Source of the DNA: Thalassobaculum litoreum DSM 18839
GTDB lineage: Bacteria > Pseudomonadota > Alphaproteobacteria > Thalassobaculales > Thalassobaculaceae
DNA length: 64,000 nucleotides
Direction of reading: 5' to 3'
Assembly (NCBI RefSeq): GCF_900102465.1
Contig: NZ_FNBW01000016.1
Location: 1-64,000 of the forward strand
Shown: positions 63,509 to 64,000 of the stretch, one piece after another
Position numbering within the stretch: position 1 is the first letter of the stretch
How the letters are laid out: the number at the start of each line of letters is the position of its first letter
The notes under the pieces: model-generated
What the model was told of the DNA's origin: nothing
Seen by the model: only the letters and a program-made list of their open reading frames with translations
The model's database searches: none
Position numbers and translations under genes: made by a program

Positions 63509-64000
63509 ATGCCCCTGGCGAGGATCTTCCTCATCGTTCTGGCGATCCTCGCGGCGCTGCCTGTCCTGGGTGCACGGGAGGCGGTGGCCCAGCGCATCCA
63601 GTGGTACGTGGAGGTCCTCGACGACCCGATCAGCGGTCGGCCAATCCTGGAGGCGCGGATCCTGACGCGCGACGGTTATCGCTTCAGACTCATGCGGATG
63701 AAGGACAATTCGATCTGGGGCCAGTTCTCCCTGCCGCGCTCGTCCCAGGCCATGCTCACCCCCGACCGCCTGCCGATCTACCGCATCGACGAGAACGACC
63801 CGGTCGATCTGGAAGAACTGAAGGAACTGGAGGTCGGCGGCGATCCGACCCTGTACGCGGTCGCCGGCCGCGACGTGCAGTTCATCATCTGGGGCGACGC
63901 CCGCGAGGGATTCATTCCGCCGATCCTGCGCCAGATGATGCTCGGCGAGACGATCCACGTGACCTATTTCACCCTGCTGGGGGAACGCCAGTCGGCGGAG
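63509..64000 (+). CDS. Secreted protein of unknown function (truncated by window end)
   Basis: An open frame runs from ATG 63509 to the end (164 codons) without a stop. It starts with a clear signal peptide (ARIFLIVLAILAALPVLG, cleavage near AVAQ|R), followed by QWYVEVLDDPISGRPILEAR, YRFRLMRMKDNSIWGQFSLP and IYRIDENDPVDLEELKELEV. Third codon positions are strongly G/C, so it is a real gene. I do not recognise the family; charged beta-strand-like segments suggest a soluble periplasmic domain. The start lacks a close Shine-Dalgarno (GGAG at 11 bases). Confidence 0.75.
   Translation, partial: MPLARIFLIVLAILAALPVLGAREAVAQRIQWYVEVLDDPISGRPILEARILTRDGYRFRLMRMKDNSIWGQFSLPRSSQAMLTPDRLPIYRIDENDPVDLEELKELEVGGDPTLYAVAGRDVQFIIWGDAREGFIPPILRQMMLGETIHVTYFTLLGERQSAE

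Overview
The window is high-GC DNA with tightly packed genes, frequent ATGA/GTGA start-stop overlaps and strong G/C bias at third codon positions. The gene order trpG-trpD-trpC-moaC-moeA-lexA ... comEC, gltX, gltA, then lpxB-lpxI-lpxA-fabZ-lpxD-skp-bamA-rseP-dxr-cdsA-uppS-frr-pyrH-tsf-rpsB, followed by dnaE, lolD/lolC and proS, is the arrangement I associate with Rhodospirillales-type Alphaproteobacteria. The Mg-type HemB, short-form ProS and valine-degradation genes fit this. The assignment is from synteny and protein features seen by eye, not from a database search.

Layout. 1-320 is the end of an IS630-family insertion sequence whose transposase start lies inside a perfect hairpin. 336-6238 is a minus-strand block of accessory metabolic genes: a two-subunit CoA-transferase, an SDR dehydrogenase, a nitroreductase, a TSUP permease, an acetyltransferase and a YibQ-like deacetylase. 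6328-11404 is a plus-strand tryptophan, molybdopterin and SOS cluster (trpGDC, moaC, moeA, lexA); trpE is not in the window. 11510-14319 holds a small unknown gene and comEC. 14334-17126 is gltX and gltA. 17404-32184 is one long minus-strand set of 15 genes for lipid A, outer-membrane assembly, isoprenoid and phospholipid precursors, UMP kinase and translation. 32345-44641 holds a small secreted protein, a PAS protein, an M81 peptidase, a Nudix hydrolase, dnaE, a pentapeptide-repeat protein, the Lol transporter, proS and a MarR regulator. 44747-47962 is a valine/isobutyryl-CoA degradation operon. 48166-54610 holds hemB, two alpha/beta hydrolases, an ornithine-decarboxylase-type enzyme, a YqjD/YqjE-like membrane pair and an AI-2E-type transporter. 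54674-57357 holds a CopD-like protein, an SbtA-type bicarbonate permease and a LysR regulator. 57445-62880 is a six-gene maturation cassette of the CO-dehydrogenase/xanthine-dehydrogenase kind (CoxD, CoxE, a split XdhC, a molybdopterin-binding/MocA fusion and an IscU-like scaffold) without the molybdoenzyme it should mature. The window ends with an orphan FlgC-like rod protein and a secreted protein cut by the edge.

Most of the window is ordinary core genome. The parts most worth following up are the enzyme-less cox-type maturation cassette with its split XdhC and terminal IscU-like protein, a codon-usage break inside gltX, a family of bipartite intergenic hairpin repeats, the hairpin-embedded transposase start, a well-formed unknown gene between lexA and comEC, a TTG-started secreted cysteine protein beside rpsB, and the regulatory layout upstream of lexA (DnaA box, promoter and period-11 operator). 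No tRNA, rRNA or CRISPR array was recognised.
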